The notes beneath the pieces were generated by a model. It searched no databases and was not told the DNA's origin. It saw only the letters and a list, made by a program, of their open reading frames with translations. DNA of 64,000 nt from Methanosphaera cuniculi (GTDB taxonomy: Archaea > Methanobacteriota > Methanobacteria > Methanobacteriales > Methanobacteriaceae), in contig NZ_LWMS01000044.1 in assembly GCF_003149675.1 (NCBI RefSeq), forward strand, positions 1 to 64,000, read 5' to 3'. Below, piece after piece: positions 54,046 through 63,394 of the stretch (positions are counted from its first letter, which is position 1; every line of letters starts with the position of its first letter). A program made the translations under genes and the position numbers.

Positions 54046-54867
54046 ATGAGTTGCTATAAATACTGGCCAGAAATCGAAGAAATCGCAGAAGAACTAGAAA
54101 ACTATGGAGTAGAAGACATAAACGACATAGACAAACTAAACGAATATGACTTAGAAGAAATCAAAAAACAACTAGATCGCATAGAAGTAATAGCACACGA
54201 TAAAACAATCGACTTTGACTCAGCAAAACACATACTTGATAATGAACGAATGAACAAAGCATTAAAACTAATACGAAAATTCTACCTATACATAGGAGCA
54301 AGACTAGAAACAGACAATGCAATAGAAATACTAGAAGCAGACGATCCTGAAGCAATACTAAATAAATTCCACTTTTATGAAAGATACGAAGGACTACTTG
54401 AAAACGAATCAAAACTCGCAAAATTCAACAAAGACAAAACATTCGTATTTATTGGAAGCGGACCACTACCTCTAACACTAATAATGTTTAGAAAAAAATT
54501 TGGATGTAAATGTATAGGAATAGAAATACAACCAGATGTAGCAGAACTATCAAGAAAAGTAATCGACAAACTAGGATTATCAGATGGAATTGAAATAATA
54601 GTAGGAGATGAAAGAAAAATAAGTGACATAGACTTTGACATACTAATGGTTGCAGCATTTGCAGAACCAAAAGAAAAAGTATTTGCAAATGTATGGGAAC
54701 GCGTAACAACAAAAACACCAGTACTAGTAAGAACATATAGTGGAATGCGAGCAATACTATATGCACCACTAACAGATAAACAACTAAGAGGATTCCACAA
54801 AGAAGTCATGCTACTTCCTATAGGAAACACAAACAATACAAGCGTACTACTAAGAAAAATAGAATAA
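54046..54867 (+). CDS. Nicotianamine synthase-like protein
   Basis: The 273-residue protein matches archaeal nicotianamine synthase homologues (thermonicotianamine synthase), which build a metal chelator from SAM-derived aminocarboxypropyl units. The N-terminal helical domain (1-120) is followed by a Rossmann-like SAM-binding domain with FVFIGSGPLPLTLIMFR (about 132-148) and CIGIEIQPDVAELSRKV (about 155-171), then VGDERKISDIDFDILMVAAF (about 186-205). This GSGPLPLT motif is characteristic. The product could traffic Ni or Fe in this methanogen. It is a single-gene unit with a short leader. Confidence 0.87.
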   Translation: MSCYKYWPEIEEIAEELENYGVEDINDIDKLNEYDLEEIKKQLDRIEVIAHDKTIDFDSAKHILDNERMNKALKLIRKFYLYIGARLETDNAIEILEADDPEAILNKFHFYERYEGLLENESKLAKFNKDKTFVFIGSGPLPLTLIMFRKKFGCKCIGIEIQPDVAELSRKVIDKLGLSDGIEIIVGDERKISDIDFDILMVAAFAEPKEKVFANVWERVTTKTPVLVRTYSGMRAILYAPLTDKQLRGFHKEVMLLPIGNTNNTSVLLRKIE

Positions 54868-55293
54868 TAATCTTCTTTTATTAGTAAAACTCACCTCCTC
54901 ACTTTTCATTTTTTTTTTATAAAAAGCTGATAATAATAATTTAAAATAAACTACTTTTTAGAAAAAATAATTTCACTTCAATTTTATATAAGATAAAAAA
55001 TTTTTATAGTATTATAATTAAATAAGAAAAGTTAGTAATTTAAATTCTAGCTTCCAGATTAATGCTCATTTTTTTATAATTTATACTTTAAATTATAATT
55101 TTATCTTAAAATTAATAAAAAAAAATATTAGACTTATCATGAAACTTTTAATGATAAAAAAAAATGTTATAATTTTATATTAAAAATTTAGATTTATATG
55201 AGTTAAAAAAAATAATAATAAAAAAAAAAGAATGGGGGAGGTTATATGTTCTTTTTTTTTTGGTATAATGATAATTTTTATAAAAGAAAGGTT
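54868..55293. other. Intergenic region between convergent genes
   Basis: This 426-base gap lies between the convergent nicotianamine synthase and fprA genes. It holds T- and A-rich tracts that could terminate both, including T-runs near 54908 and 55250, and GGGGGAGGTT near 55234. No convincing ORF or RNA gene is visible. Confidence 0.4.
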
Positions 55294-56538
55294 TTATAAT
55301 TCTTTTATTTTTTCACCAATTTCTGCTCCAAAGTCAAAGCATGCAGCTAAGTCATCATCATCTGGTACATAGTTTACTTCCATGTTTCCTACCATGTCAA
55401 ATCCTGCTTCTTCCATTTTACCATTTAACCATGCAGGTCCATTTCCACTCCATCCATATGAACCAAATGTTGCACCTAGTCTTTTAAGACCTGTTCTGTC
55501 AAATTGTAGTTCATCAATGTATAAGTATACATCTGCAATACTTGGGAATACTTTGTTAAAGAGTGTTGGTACACCCATGAGTACTGCTTTACTTTCAAGT
55601 ACATCTTTTACAATTTCACTTCTTTCATCTTCTTTTAAAAAGTGCATTTTTACATCTACACCTTTTGACATGATTCCTTCTGCTATTGCATGTGCCATGT
55701 ATTCGGTTGAAAAGTGCATTGTATCATAGATGAGTGTTGCTTGATCAACTTTACATACTCCATTTGCCCAGTCAAGGTATGCTCCGATGATTTTCATTGG
55801 ATCTGTCCATACTTGTCCGTGTGATGGTGCGATTGTTTTGATTTTATCAAGAAGTCCAATTTCTACTACTTCATTGAGTTTGTTTTTAAGTAGTGGTGTT
55901 AGTGGTGTTAGGAGGTTTGCATAGAATTTCTGTGCTGCATCCATTAGTTCTGATTCTGGTACTTCATAATCGTATCTTTCACGTTTACATAGGTGTTGTC
56001 CGAATGCATCGTTTGAGAAAAGTATTCCTTCTTCATTTAGGAATGTGAACATACTATCTGGCCAGTGGAGCATTTTTGCATCCATGAATGTGAATGTTTT
56101 TCCTTCAAGTTCTAGTGAATCACCAGTTGCTACAGTGATGAATGTTGCATCTGCTAGTTCTGGGTAGTGTTTGATTAGTCCTGGTTTTGCTACATCTGTT
56201 GAGTAGATTGGTGCATCTGGGAATTTTTGATGTATTTCAGTTAAAGCTCCACTATGATCTTTTTCTACGTGGTTTTGTATGATGTAGTCTATTTTTACTT
56301 CATCAAGTCCTCTATCTTCAAATGCATCTTGGATTCTTCCCCACATTTGTGCTATGTACATTTTTTCAGGATATACATTATCTATTAGTACTGCTTTATT
56401 ATCATCTGAAAATACTAAAAATGCATTGTATGATGTTCCATTTAGTGTGTATCCGTGGTATTCACGTCTATCCCAGTCTAGTGTTCCTACAAAGTATATG
56501 TCATCTGTTAGTTTTGGTGCTTTTGCTTTTATTATCAT
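55294..56538 (-). CDS. fprA: F420H2 oxidase (A-type flavoprotein)
   Basis: FprA reduces O2 to water with F420H2 and protects methanogens from oxygen. The 414-residue protein has an N-terminal metallo-beta-lactamase-like diiron domain: NHVEKDHSG (about 89-97, ligands H-x-E-x-D-H), HWPDSMFTF (about 158-166) and SHGQVW. Its C-terminal flavodoxin domain contains TLIYDTMHFSTEYMAHAI (about 266-283) and FGSYGWSGNGPAW (about 361-373). It lies upstream-to-downstream with superoxide reductase and rubrerythrin on the same strand, together forming an oxygen and peroxide defence cluster. Confidence 0.93.
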   Translation of the reverse strand: MIIKAKAPKLTDDIYFVGTLDWDRREYHGYTLNGTSYNAFLVFSDDNKAVLIDNVYPEKMYIAQMWGRIQDAFEDRGLDEVKIDYIIQNHVEKDHSGALTEIHQKFPDAPIYSTDVAKPGLIKHYPELADATFITVATGDSLELEGKTFTFMDAKMLHWPDSMFTFLNEEGILFSNDAFGQHLCKRERYDYEVPESELMDAAQKFYANLLTPLTPLLKNKLNEVVEIGLLDKIKTIAPSHGQVWTDPMKIIGAYLDWANGVCKVDQATLIYDTMHFSTEYMAHAIAEGIMSKGVDVKMHFLKEDERSEIVKDVLESKAVLMGVPTLFNKVFPSIADVYLYIDELQFDRTGLKRLGATFGSYGWSGNGPAWLNGKMEEAGFDMVGNMEVNYVPDDDDLAACFDFGAEIGEKIKEL

Positions 56539-56586
56539 TTTATTCCCACTCCTTTTTCGGGTTTTTTTTTTATTTGATTTCGTTTT

Positions 56587-56964
56587 TTATTCTTTTTTCC
56601 ATAGTCCGTGTATTGTACAGTATTCACGTGCTACTACGTCATCTGCTTCTGGTATGATGAAGATTGCTTCTGGTTTATCTCCAGGTTTTAGTGTTTGTCT
56701 GTGGGTTTGTCCATCTGCGATGAGTTCTATCATTGCTATGTAGTGTTCTTCTTCCATTGGATGTTCTACTTCTCCTACATTTACAATGTATCTGTCATCT
56801 TCATATTTTACTACAGGTACGTGTTTTACTTCTCCTTCTCCATCTACTTTTGCTTCTAGGATGTTAAGTTTATCTACATCTGCATCGTCGCCTACTACTA
56901 GTACTTCGTTGATATTTCCTGTTCCTTTACATTTTACTATTACATTTGCGTCTAAATCTGCCAT
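56587..56964 (-). CDS. Superoxide reductase-like protein (neelaredoxin type)
   Basis: The 125-residue protein carries the non-haem iron site of superoxide reductases: His in KHVPVV (about 48), HPMEEEHY (about 68-75, two His) and the C-terminal CTIHGLW (Cys about 117 and His 120). That gives the expected four His and one Cys. It lacks the N-terminal desulforedoxin domain, so it is the one-iron type. It would reduce superoxide to peroxide, which rubrerythrin next door removes. It begins 48 bases upstream of fprA on the same strand. Confidence 0.88.
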   Translation of the reverse strand: MADLDANVIVKCKGTGNINEVLVVGDDADVDKLNILEAKVDGEGEVKHVPVVKYEDDRYIVNVGEVEHPMEEEHYIAMIELIADGQTHRQTLKPGDKPEAIFIIPEADDVVAREYCTIHGLWKKE

Positions 56965-57175
56965 TTTTCATTCAATCCTTTTATATTTTTTATTAAAAGT
57001 TTGGAGGTTAGGTTACTTTTTTCTTTTTTTTATACTATACTATTATTTGTTGAATTTTTTTTATTTAAAATTATTGTGCTAAAAAAGAATAAAGATTTTT
57101 TTTAAATGTGGAAGTTAAGAGGAGAGGAGGGGTGTTTTTTTCATTTTTTGTATTATGTTGGTCTTTTTTTTGTGA

Positions 57176-57748
57176 TTACCAGAGGTCTGGTTCTCTTTCG
57201 AAGTATGATTGTGGGTGTTCACAGATTGGACATTTTGTTGGAGGTACTTCTCCTTCATATACAAATCCACAGTTTCTACATACCCATGTTACAGGTTCGT
57301 CTCTGTTGAAGAATTTTCCATCTTCTAGTAAGTCGAGTACTGCTTGGTATCTTTTTTCGTGGTGGTCTTCTACAAGTCCGATGTTTCTGAGTCTTGCTGC
57401 AATTTCTGGGTATCCTTCTTCATCTGCTGTGTTTGCTTGTTCAGGATAGAGTGTTTGTCCTTCTTCGTGTTCTCCTGCAATTGCTGTTTTGAGGTTTTCA
57501 ACTGTTGATCCGTATGTTAATGGTATTGTTGCTGGTGTTTCTATTTGATCCATTTCTGGTGCAAGTTCTTTCATCATTTTAAATAATGCTTTTGCGTGGT
57601 AGAATTCGTTTCTTGATGTTTCTGTGAATATATCAGAAATTTCAAGGTATCCTTCTTTTTTTGCTACTTTTGCATATATTTCATATCTGTTTTTTGCTAA
57701 TGTTTCTGTTACAAATGATGCTGCTAAGTTTTCTAAAGTTTTAGACAT
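57176..57748 (-). CDS. rbr: Rubrerythrin
   Basis: Rubrerythrin reduces hydrogen peroxide with electrons from rubredoxin. The 190-residue protein has an N-terminal four-helix diiron domain (ETLAKNRYEIYAKVAKKEGY about 15-34; ETSRNEFYHAKALF about 43-56; ARLRNIGLVEDHHEKRY about 111-127) and a C-terminal rubredoxin-like domain with C-R-N-C and C-P-I-C pairs (about 154-178). The first helix has VTETLAKNRY instead of the commoner AGESQARNRY. It is transcribed towards the superoxide reductase gene, which lies 211 bases further on. Confidence 0.93.
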   Translation of the reverse strand: MSKTLENLAASFVTETLAKNRYEIYAKVAKKEGYLEISDIFTETSRNEFYHAKALFKMMKELAPEMDQIETPATIPLTYGSTVENLKTAIAGEHEEGQTLYPEQANTADEEGYPEIAARLRNIGLVEDHHEKRYQAVLDLLEDGKFFNRDEPVTWVCRNCGFVYEGEVPPTKCPICEHPQSYFEREPDLW

Positions 57749-58127
57749 TTTATTTCACCTATTAATTTTTCAATTTTAAAAGAATTCTTTTGTATTTTTC
57801 GATCCTAGAATTTTATTTGTTGCAATATTTATTTTTTCTATACTTTTTTTGCACATATTTTTTTTAATAGTATCGACTTTTTTTGATTTATTTAAAGATT
57901 TCTATAATAAAAAAAATTTAAAGAAATCTTTATAATAGTATATTTTAATAAAAGTTATATTTAAAGGTTAAGTTTTTAATTTGCTTAATTGTTAGTTATT
58001 AATCATTTATCATTAAAAGAATTAGTTTTAGTTAGTAAGTACTAAATAATACTTATTATTTTTAGATAATACTAAAAATAAAAGCTTTATAAACTTTAAA
58101 AAAAATAAAAAAAGAATAAAATTGGAT
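57749..58127. other. Rubrerythrin upstream region and DUF2070 3' end
   Basis: This 379-base A+T-rich stretch must contain the rubrerythrin promoter (read leftwards) and the terminator of the DUF2070 gene. A short palindrome, AAAAGAATTCTTTT (57779-57792), lies about 30-45 bases upstream of the rubrerythrin start and could be a regulator site. No ORF of coding quality is present. Confidence 0.4.
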
Positions 58128-59933
58128 TTAAAAAATCCAGATGGTTACAAGAATTATTGCTGTTATAAATATAACAGGAGCAAGAAGTTTACTTACAGAT
58201 ACAACTGATGCTATTGTAGTAACAAGTTCTGTTGTATGATTAGGACCAAAAGTCTTAAGATTAACATGAACTGTATCTGTTGCAACAAATACATCTGATA
58301 GATCATCTAATGCTTCACCAATAAGATGTAATGTTTTATCAATTAGAATGTCACTACTACGTGTTCCTACTGTTACTCCTCCTCCTGATATTGTATTTAC
58401 AAGGTGTGTGTCTGTTGTCATAACTTCCATCATGTCAATTTGTGGATATTTTTCATGTATTTCATCCATTAATTCTTCACGGAAGTGTTGTTTCATATTA
58501 TTTCCATCATAAACTAAGTAAAGCATAAGCTGATTATCAACCTCTGTAATCATTACTTTAAGACCACTTTCACCAATTCCATCACGTACTGCAATTTCAT
58601 CAATTGGATCATATGAACAACCTACACGTATAGGATGCATTGATGGTTTTTGTATCTTTGCTACTGCTTGTTCTAGTTCATATACACGTTTATGTCCAGC
58701 AAGAAGTCGTTCCCAGTTTCCATTAAGACAGTTATGACAATCTACAAAGATCACATCACGAACACCTGTTAATGCCTTGGTTTCATACATTAATGAAAGA
58801 CCTACACCATAATCAATATCATCACCAGGATTTGGTGCAAACGTTGTAAGTTCTAAACATCCATCATTAAAAAATTGTACACCAATCTTAGCATCTTCAT
58901 ATTCTACTCTTTGAAACTTACTAGCAGAATCCTTATATTGCATATTAGGGAGTGCTTCATCTATTTTTTCTACGATCTTATCAAGTTCTTTTTGTGCTAC
59001 AGGATTAAAATCATGTGTTGCTGCACCATGAGCTACAATTGTAAAATCATCTAACTTATTTGCAATTATAGTTGGAAGATTTCCACCACCAATAGATCCA
59101 ACAGGACCTGGATGTATACATGGTGAAATATAGTTTGCTTTTATGTTTCCATCCATAGTTTTAAAACTTATTATTCCAACAGATGTTGTAATTTCTTCTC
59201 CCATTTCATCAAATACTGTTTCAAGAGCATTAGATCCTTCACTAACTTGAGCTATGAATAAACTTAAAAGTTCAAGTCCTCCAACACCAAGATTATTTTT
59301 TATAGGTGATTGAATTATTGCTATAAATGCATATATTGCTATTGCAAGAAGAATAGCACCTACAATTGCCTTAGTATATAATGCAAGAACCATACTTCCA
59401 CTTGTTGCTACTTCAAAATAATTTACAAGTACATTCATACTTAGTATAAGAAGTGGTTGTATTACAGCAATTAAAACACCCTGATAATACTTAATGTTTG
59501 ATGTAGACCATAAAATAAGAGCTTCAATTGCAAAGATGAAAAGTGTAGCAAGAAGAAGTACACTATCAATTTGTATAGGTATAAATATTGAAATTATAAC
59601 TCCTATAATATAGATTAAACATACAAAAAACATTCCAACAAGAGCAAGAAACATTGCCTGTTTAAGCTTCATATGTCGTTTTTTAAGAGAATTAACACTA
59701 CTATGTATAATAGTACCAGAAATTATAGTAGGAAGACCAAATAAGAAAAACCCACCAGCCCCTCCTGCAATAAATAAATATACAATTTCATTTAAAGGAA
59801 TTCCTGGAATTATACAATCAGCAATAGCACCTGTAAGAAAACTTAATATTATTATTATAAATACTGATATTTTCGTCTTAGGAAGTGTTACCATATACTT
59901 TGATAGGCTCACTACTCTATCACTTATTGCCAT
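58128..59933 (-). CDS. DUF2070 family membrane protein
   Basis: The 601-residue protein has about seven hydrophobic segments in residues 1-215. A soluble C-terminal domain follows (about 220-580) with conserved stretches such as SEGSNALETVFDEMGEE, CIHPGPVGSIGGGNLPT, GAATHDFNP, DCHNCLNGNW and TDTHLVNTISGGGVTVG. These are typical of the archaeal DUF2070 family. The soluble part, with many His, Asp and Cys residues, looks enzymatic (perhaps metal-dependent), but the family's function is not known to me. It ends with one more hydrophobic helix. It is monocistronic. Confidence 0.88.
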   Translation of the reverse strand: MAISDRVVSLSKYMVTLPKTKISVFIIIILSFLTGAIADCIIPGIPLNEIVYLFIAGGAGGFFLFGLPTIISGTIIHSSVNSLKKRHMKLKQAMFLALVGMFFVCLIYIIGVIISIFIPIQIDSVLLLATLFIFAIEALILWSTSNIKYYQGVLIAVIQPLLILSMNVLVNYFEVATSGSMVLALYTKAIVGAILLAIAIYAFIAIIQSPIKNNLGVGGLELLSLFIAQVSEGSNALETVFDEMGEEITTSVGIISFKTMDGNIKANYISPCIHPGPVGSIGGGNLPTIIANKLDDFTIVAHGAATHDFNPVAQKELDKIVEKIDEALPNMQYKDSASKFQRVEYEDAKIGVQFFNDGCLELTTFAPNPGDDIDYGVGLSLMYETKALTGVRDVIFVDCHNCLNGNWERLLAGHKRVYELEQAVAKIQKPSMHPIRVGCSYDPIDEIAVRDGIGESGLKVMITEVDNQLMLYLVYDGNNMKQHFREELMDEIHEKYPQIDMMEVMTTDTHLVNTISGGGVTVGTRSSDILIDKTLHLIGEALDDLSDVFVATDTVHVNLKTFGPNHTTELVTTIASVVSVSKLLAPVIFITAIILVTIWIF

Positions 59934-60186
59934 TTATAACTCTCCTTTTTAATCTTAATTCTAAAAACACAAAAAAAACCTACAGATTTCCCTATATTAA
60001 AAAATATAATATTTTAAATAATAGATTTCTTATGTGCGAAAAAAGAATTTAAAAATATTTTGTTATATTATATATATTTATGTTAATATAATAAATAAAA
60101 AATTATTGCTTAATAATAAAAATTACTTAATCAAAACTTTTATATAAAAAATATGATCATTTAAAAAAAAGAGAATGAAAAAAAGA

Positions 60187-60549
60187 TTAAATAAACATTT
60201 TCTGAAGTAAACCACTTTTATAATTCTTCATAAGGTCTATTTGCTTATTTAATAATTTTATCTTTCTATCAATACATCTTAGAAAACTTCCAATTTTTTC
60301 TTGTTTTTCTAAAGTGGGAATCTTTACTTTCTCTTTTGAATAATCTTTAAAGTAAATGTGAGGAATAGTACTACCTACAACATATTTCTGAAAATGAACA
60401 GTACTTAGTAAATAATAACAAAAATATAAATTAAATCCATTTTTTGGATGTAAATATGATAATGTTCCTAGAATAGAACTCTTCTTATCACATAAAAATA
60501 TTCTTCCAACAGAAGCACCATCTTTTACAATTCCTATATAATTTTTATA
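60187..60549 (-). pseudogene. hsdS: hsdS 3' fragment (type I restriction specificity subunit)
   Basis: Reading leftwards from 60549 the open frame encodes 120 residues without a start codon: YKNYIGIVKDGASVGRIFL, LSTVHFQKYVVGSTIPHIYF, then VKIPTLEKQEKIGSFLR and LNKQIDLMKNYKSGLLQKMF. This is the second target-recognition domain end and the C-terminal coiled coil of HsdS, which sets the recognition sequence of type I restriction-modification enzymes. The N-terminal ~250 residues are missing. No hsdM or hsdR is nearby. Confidence 0.85.
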
Positions 60550-60778
60550 TTATTCACTAGTTCATAAAGATATACGAAAATATATCAATGGAACAAGTAG
60601 AAGTAAACTAAATAAAAAAGACATGTTATCAATAAAAATAAAAATACCAACAATTCAAGAACAAGAAAAAATAAGTAACATATTAAGTAGTATTGATAAA
60701 AAAATTGAATTATCAAATAAGCAAATAGATCTTATGAAGACCTATAAGAAAAGTTTACTTCAAAAGATGTTTATTTAA
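60542..60778 (+). pseudogene. hsdS: Second hsdS 3' fragment, opposite strand
   Basis: The frame 60542-60778 encodes 78 residues starting FLYYSLVHKDIRKYINGTS and ending KKIELSNKQIDLMKTYKKSL plus LQKMFI, the C-terminal end of another HsdS. It is head-to-head with the minus-strand fragment; their open frames even overlap by 8 bases at the junction. It shares the end repeat but has a different recognition-domain tail. It looks like the residue of an invertible or duplicated hsdS locus. Confidence 0.85.
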
Positions 60779-61043
60779 TCTTCCAACTATTTTTTTTATA
60801 ACTAACTAATATTTTCTCCCCTTTTTTATAGTTACTATTCTTTTTTTTTATTTTGAATTACTATTATTTTTGATAATATATTAATACTAATATATGATAA
60901 AAAACATAAGTTAATAATAGTAATTTGAAAAGTTTTTTTAAGAAATAAATTATTTTATAATTTTTTTCAGATTTTTCGATAATAAAATTAAGAAAAAAAC
61001 ACTAATTTTTTTTTTGAAACACTTAAAAAACTGGGGATATTAA

Positions 61044-61601
61044 ATGGAATATGAACTCAAAACACCATTAAAAGATGAAGATATAAGCAAACTTGAAGCT
61101 GGAGATGTTGTTTATATAACAGGAAAAATACATACAGCTCGAGATAGTGCACATAAAAGAATAATTGAAGAAGGTGCACCAATTGACCTAAATGGTGTTG
61201 CAATATTTCATGCAGGACCTGTTATACGAGAAGATGATAATGGTAAATATGAAGTCATAGCAGTAGGTCCAACAACAAGTATGAGAATGAATCCATATGA
61301 ACCACAAGTACTAGATATGGGTGTAAAAGCAATTATAGGAAAAGGTGGAATGGATGATGCAACACAAAAAGCATTAGTTGAGGATAATGCAGTATTTCTA
61401 ACAGCAGTAGGAGGATGTGCAGCATTATATGTAAGTAGTATTAATGAAGTATCATCTGTAAACTGGTTAGATCTTGGAATGCCTGAAGCAATATGGGAGT
61501 TAGATGTTGAAAGATTCGGACCTCTTATTGTAACTATGGATTCAAAAAATAATAACTTATATAAAAGAGATAAAAAAATGGGTATGAAAAATGAAAAATA
61601 A
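61044..61601 (+). CDS. Fumarate hydratase, class I, beta subunit
   Basis: The 185-residue protein matches the C-terminal (beta) domain of class I fumarases/tartrate dehydratases: [20 protein letters not shown] (about 21-40), [18 protein letters not shown] (about 74-83), [15 protein letters not shown] (about 97-111) and [12 protein letters not shown] (about 117-128). Together with an alpha subunit elsewhere it interconverts fumarate and malate in the incomplete reductive branch of the methanogen TCA pathway. The last ~20 residues are a Lys-rich tail overlapping the next gene. Its promoter lies in the 260-base gap after the hsdS remnant. Confidence 0.92.
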   Translation: MEYELKTPLKDEDISKLEAGDVVYITGKIHTARDSAHKRIIEEGAPIDLNGVAIFHAGPVIREDDNGKYEVIAVGPTTSMRMNPYEPQVLDMGVKAIIGKGGMDDATQKALVEDNAVFLTAVGGCAALYVSSINEVSSVNWLDLGMPEAIWELDVERFGPLIVTMDSKNNNLYKRDKKMGMKNEK

Positions 61602-62238
61602 GCTATTTTTACCACTACTATTTATAGCATCAATTATTCTAATTGCAGGATTTTTTATGATGACACCATCATATCTTCAACTTAATGGAGATGTAAAACA
61701 CTTTGAAGATTCAGATATGTCATTTGATATGAACAGTACATGGACTGTAGGACAATATGATGATGCACTACTTGTACCATTTCTATCAGGACATCCATCA
61801 TCAATAACACTAGCACCAACAAGTAAAACAGCATACAGCTACTATAATGGAAGTATTGATGATCTAACAGCTAATGGAACAGTACTAAATACAAGTACAA
61901 CAAATGCAACAGATGTTGTAATTGTACAAACAGAAATTACTCGTATGGATAAAATACCAGATAATCTTACAATAGATCAAGCATACAAGTCAGACTCATT
62001 ATATAAGGTAATGGAAAATACGGGAAGTTTCATTCTTGATAATAGTACAACACTAACTATAGATGGAAAAACAGCACATCAATTCAGATATACAGTAACT
62101 TACACACAATATGTAGATACATGGATAGAATCAAATGGACATTACTACCGAATACTAAGTCAAGCACCAACAAGTGTATTTCCAACTGCTCAAGAACAAT
62201 TTGATTATACTTTAAATAGTTTAAAAATTAAAAACTAA
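61591..62238 (+). CDS. Exported membrane-anchored hypothetical protein
   Basis: The 215-residue protein starts in the last codons of the fumarase gene (11-base overlap). It has an N-terminal membrane anchor or signal (about 5-24, [20 protein letters not shown]). The extracytoplasmic part has a PsbP-like pattern, with [14 protein letters not shown] at the start, [12 protein letters not shown] and a closing [12 protein letters not shown]. This style is common among Methanobacteriales surface proteins, and Asn-x-Thr/Ser sites are frequent. Function is unknown. Confidence 0.75.
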   Translation: MKNKLFLPLLFIASIILIAGFFMMTPSYLQLNGDVKHFEDSDMSFDMNSTWTVGQYDDALLVPFLSGHPSSITLAPTSKTAYSYYNGSIDDLTANGTVLNTSTTNATDVVIVQTEITRMDKIPDNLTIDQAYKSDSLYKVMENTGSFILDNSTTLTIDGKTAHQFRYTVTYTQYVDTWIESNGHYYRILSQAPTSVFPTAQEQFDYTLNSLKIKN

Positions 62239-62431
62239 CCACCCATCTTTTTTTTTAATATAACACTCTTCTTTTTTTTTAATCCCTTAATTTTTATTTT
62301 ACTTAAATAAATCTAATTTTAACTATCCTAAAAAAAAATAACAATTATTATATAAAATATCATAAAAACATATATTTACTTAGATAAAAAAAACATGAAT
62401 AAATCAAATAAGTAATAGGAAGATAAATAAA

Positions 62432-62710
62432 ATGTCAGATCAAAACCTTGAAAAAAGATTCAGACAATATGCAGAAAAAGAAAAAGAAACCCTTAAAAAA
62501 CATGGAAAAACAACAGATAGCTTTGTAAAAGAAGCAATGGAATGGTCAAGAAGTGTAGAAGGAAAATTAGAACTAGATAAATTTATACTATCAACAGAAA
62601 TACTACATATAGAAGAAGAAATAGAAGCACTAAGAAAAAGACGTGAAAAAAAACAAAAAGCAATTAGTGAAATAGAAGATGAACTTAAAAAACACAACAA
62701 CAAAGAGTAG
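62432..62710 (+). CDS. Small coiled-coil protein
   Basis: The 92-residue product is charged and helical: a short N-terminal helix (EKRFRQYAEKEKETLKKHGK) and a long coiled coil at about 52-90 (EEEIEALRKRREKKQKAISE). It ends directly against the next gene (stop TAG followed by ATG). With the AbrB-like gene it forms a two-gene unit and could be a partner or regulator. No family is recognised. Confidence 0.68.
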   Translation: MSDQNLEKRFRQYAEKEKETLKKHGKTTDSFVKEAMEWSRSVEGKLELDKFILSTEILHIEEEIEALRKRREKKQKAISEIEDELKKHNNKE

Positions 62711-62917
62711 ATGATAAAAATGGTAGAATTAACATTTAAAGAAAAAGTAAAACGTGAAGATGACAACCCAGATAAACCAATGTATGTAAAAATACCACAA
62801 CAAATAGTAGATGCATACACACTCCATGATGGAGATACAATAGAATGGAGCTTCACAATAAACTGTAAAAATCAGAAAACAACAACATTCACAAGAAAAT
62901 ACAATGGAATGGACTAA
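62711..62917 (+). CDS. AbrB-like DNA-binding protein
   Basis: The 68-residue protein contains YVKIPQQIVDAYTLHDGDTI (about 25-44), the P-x-x-I-x-x-x-x-x-L-x-x-GD pattern of SpoVT/AbrB swapped-hairpin domains. The start is ATG 62711 immediately after the preceding stop, or ATG 62720. It probably dimerises and binds DNA as a transition-state-type or antitoxin-like regulator. With the upstream coiled-coil gene it may form a small regulatory pair. Confidence 0.7.
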   Translation: MIKMVELTFKEKVKREDDNPDKPMYVKIPQQIVDAYTLHDGDTIEWSFTINCKNQKTTTFTRKYNGMD

Positions 62918-63129
62918 TAATTTAAGATAGCATAACCTCCCTTTAATCTAATCTCCTCCTTTTTTAACTAAAAAATACTTATTTTTAACTTAATAAATTA
63001 AATTCAAAAAACACTAAATAATATAAAAATTAAATAATTAATTAAAATAATGCTTTTATTATATAAAAAAAGAAGGAAATCCTTTTAATAACAAGTCGAG
63101 CATCAGGAAGAGTACTTGGAAGAATATTA

Positions 63130-63372
63130 ATGGAAATAAATCCAGAAAATATAGAAATATTTGTTAAATTACTTCAAGAAAATTACATAGAACTTATATT
63201 GTTAATATTTTATTTATTTATATTTCTACTTCCACCAATAATACTACTACTATCACGAAAAGAGAAATTCATAAAATTCATAGAACGATTATTAAATGTG
63301 AAATTACTTAATGAAAATCAAGATAAAGATCAAGATAGACATCCTATATCATTTAATTATAACTACAAGTAA
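63130..63372 (+). CDS. Small membrane protein, possibly truncated at the N-terminus
   Basis: The 80-residue protein has one or two membrane helices (about 19-42, IELILLIFYLFIFLLPPIIL) and a charged, basic tail. The frame stays open upstream to at least 63090, encoding ITSRASGRVLGRILM after AAGGAAATCC, with no ATG, GTG or TTG. The real start may be non-canonical or the gene may have lost its 5' part. It overlaps or closely precedes the next membrane protein gene. Confidence 0.55.
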   Translation: MEINPENIEIFVKLLQENYIELILLIFYLFIFLLPPIILLLSRKEKFIKFIERLLNVKLLNENQDKDQDRHPISFNYNYK

Positions 63373-63394
63373 CTACTATATTGTAGTGGGTATT

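Larger units (their letters stand above)
60185..60780. repeat. Imperfect inverted repeat ending two hsdS fragments
   Basis: About 66 bases at 60185-60250 recur in inverted orientation at about 60715-60780, with some mismatches. Both encode the C-terminal end of HsdS (KQIDLMKxYKxxLLQKMFI). Such inverted copies are the basis of invertible specificity-gene systems. The total span is 596 bases. Confidence 0.8.

Noticed and set aside
54375-54836. 153-codon minus-strand frame in the nicotianamine synthase gene
   Set aside because: Antisense shadow of a well-supported gene; composition Ser/Leu/Phe typical of shadows.
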